From Rhodococcus sp. IITR03 (GTDB lineage Bacteria > Actinomycetota > Actinomycetes > Mycobacteriales > Mycobacteriaceae): 7,035 nt of DNA. The stretch lies in the NCBI GenBank assembly GCA_001017865.1, contig LATQ01000001.1, positions 2,353,693 to 2,360,727 of the forward strand, written 5' to 3'. Position 1 is the stretch's first letter. The number at the start of each line of letters is the position of its first letter. The notes under the pieces were generated by a model, which saw only the letters and a list, made by a program, of their open reading frames with translations, was not told where the DNA came from and did not search any database. Positions 6,150 to 7,035 of this stretch are shown in pieces. A program made the translations under genes and the position numbers.

Positions 6150-7035
6150 ATGCACGCATCCCGGGTCACACGGGTGACCGCGCTCGACGAGCGTGGCCCC
6201 CGCTACGTGCTCGACGTGGTAGCGGCGGTGTTCGGCCTGCTCCTGCGACGCCACGGTGTCGCGGCGTCACCGGCGGAGAGCATCGAGGTGCGCCGGGTGC
6301 TCGACCTGGTCCCCGTCCGTGAACGGGATTCACTGCGCTCGTGCCTGCGGGCGGTGTGCGTCAAGTACCCGCACGAGCGGGCCGGTTTCGAGCGCGCCTT
6401 CGACGAGTTGTTCGGTGCGGTCGACGCCGCCGTCGCCGCGAGCGGCGGCGGCCCCGCCCGGGCGCAGTTCGCCGAATCCCTACCGGCGGCACTCGAGATC
6501 GGCGACGACCCGAGCATCGCGCGCTACGCCGAGTACAACGACCGCGCAGCCGAGGTCGGCGACCACTTCGACACCCCGGAGGCCCGCAAGGGTTCAACCC
6601 GCACAAGGACGACGACGATGTGTCGATGACGTCGTCCGACGCCGATCTGTCGGTGGACACGGGTGCGGACTCGGGCCGTCGCGGCGTCACCTACACCATC
6701 GACGTCGAGAATGCGGCGACCACGACGGTGGGTGATCTGTCCGGTGAACCCGGGGCCGCGGTCGTCGGATCGCTGTCGTGGGACGACCCGGCGTCGATCC
6801 TCGCGTGGCTCGACGCCTACGACCCGCACCGCACGTACGGGGGAGAGGTCCTCGACGAACCTCTCTCCGCCTCACAACTCGCGCGACTCGTGGACGCGGT
6901 CGAGGCATTCGTGGCTTCGCTCGCCGCCGCGGTGCCGGGCGCCGAGGGCGTCGAGGCACCCGAATCGCACGACGCCGCCGGCATCGATCGTGCCGAGATC
7001 GAACTCGCGTGCCACGAGGTGCTGCGCCGCATGCG
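6150..7035 (+). CDS. CoxE-like (VWA family) protein, 3' end outside the window, frameshifted in this sequence
   Basis: About 295 residues are visible. The N-terminal part (about residues 18-90, from RYVLDVVAAVFGLLLRRHGV through FERAFDELF) resembles the helical N-terminus of CoxE-type proteins that pair with MoxR ATPases. The VWA domain with its metal-binding DxSxS motif would lie beyond 7035 and cannot be confirmed. One G is missing in the run at 6590-6592, after Lys147; corrected reading continues as GFNPHKDDDDVSM and stays open to the end. Residues about 149-230 are acidic and low in complexity, possibly a linker. The start is uncertain: ATG 6150 is annotated. GTG 6174 is possible. GTG 6139 overlaps the moxR stop as GTGA but would need one more base in the G run at 6172-6174; GTG 6099 would overlap moxR by 44 bases. 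Expected to act with the upstream MoxR on Mno or a redox partner. Confidence 0.7.

Noticed and set aside
3705..6629. Programmed ribosomal frameshifting as an explanation for the broken genes
   Set aside because: There are too many sites in functionally unrelated genes, no slippery heptamers are apparent, and inserting one base in a G/C run restores conserved sequence in each clear case.
1..7035. CRISPR arrays, tRNA or rRNA genes, insertion sequences, attachment sites
   Set aside because: I saw no regularly spaced repeats, no cloverleaf or rRNA-like segments, no transposase motifs and no terminal inverted repeats with target duplications.

Overview
The window reads as a high-GC actinobacterial chromosome, most likely Rhodococcus or a close mycolic-acid-containing relative. 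The reasons are strong G/C bias at third codon positions, actinobacterial TAnnnT -10 elements, a steroid-hydroxylase reductase gene under a KstR-type operator, and a nicotinoprotein methanol dehydrogenase of the kind found in rhodococci, mycobacteria and Amycolatopsis. The genus is an inference from gene content, not from a search.

Layout. (1) 88-885 (+): a divergent glutamate-racemase-family gene, probably made from a leaderless mRNA. (2) 886-1047: a short regulatory stretch with stacked inverted repeats and a tandem repeat. (3) 1048-2298 (+): an intact 12-helix MFS transporter. (4) 2268-2314: a hairpin spanning the MFS stop codon, a likely terminator between convergent genes. (5) 2350-3404 (-): kshB, the FAD/[2Fe-2S] reductase of 3-ketosteroid 9alpha-hydroxylase, with a perfect KstR-like palindrome in its promoter. 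(6) 3467-3704: intergenic region between divergent kshB and mno, holding a 23-bp-period direct repeat and a small dyad. (7) 3705-4974 (+): mno, the 423-residue NDMA-dependent methanol dehydrogenase. (8) 4981-5015: a perfect 14-bp-stem hairpin. (9) 5055-6142 (+): a MoxR-type AAA+ ATPase. (10) about 6150 to the window end (+): a CoxE-like protein, cut off before its expected von Willebrand A domain.

How the parts fit. mno, moxR and the CoxE-like gene are co-oriented and look like one transcription unit with a built-in hairpin that should lower expression of the two accessory genes relative to the enzyme. MoxR/VWA pairs are known maturation or insertion machines (CoxD/CoxE for CO dehydrogenase; MoxR for the PQQ methanol dehydrogenase of Paracoccus). 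The pair here is therefore the best candidate for an under-described system: an activase or cofactor/metal-loading machine for a nicotinoprotein methanol dehydrogenase. kshB belongs to steroid catabolism and is transcribed away from mno.

Quality caution. Five of the six genes need single-base corrections to read through. The clear cases are all short G or C runs that appear one base too short (near 418, 2709-2712, 3905-3906, 4392-4393, 5725-5726 and 6590-6592); one more disturbance of opposite net sign lies near 822-845. A hairpin stem at 2302-2314 carries the same kind of lesion. Because the residues on both sides remain highly conserved, these look like systematic sequencing or assembly errors rather than gene decay. 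Protein lengths below are given after these corrections.
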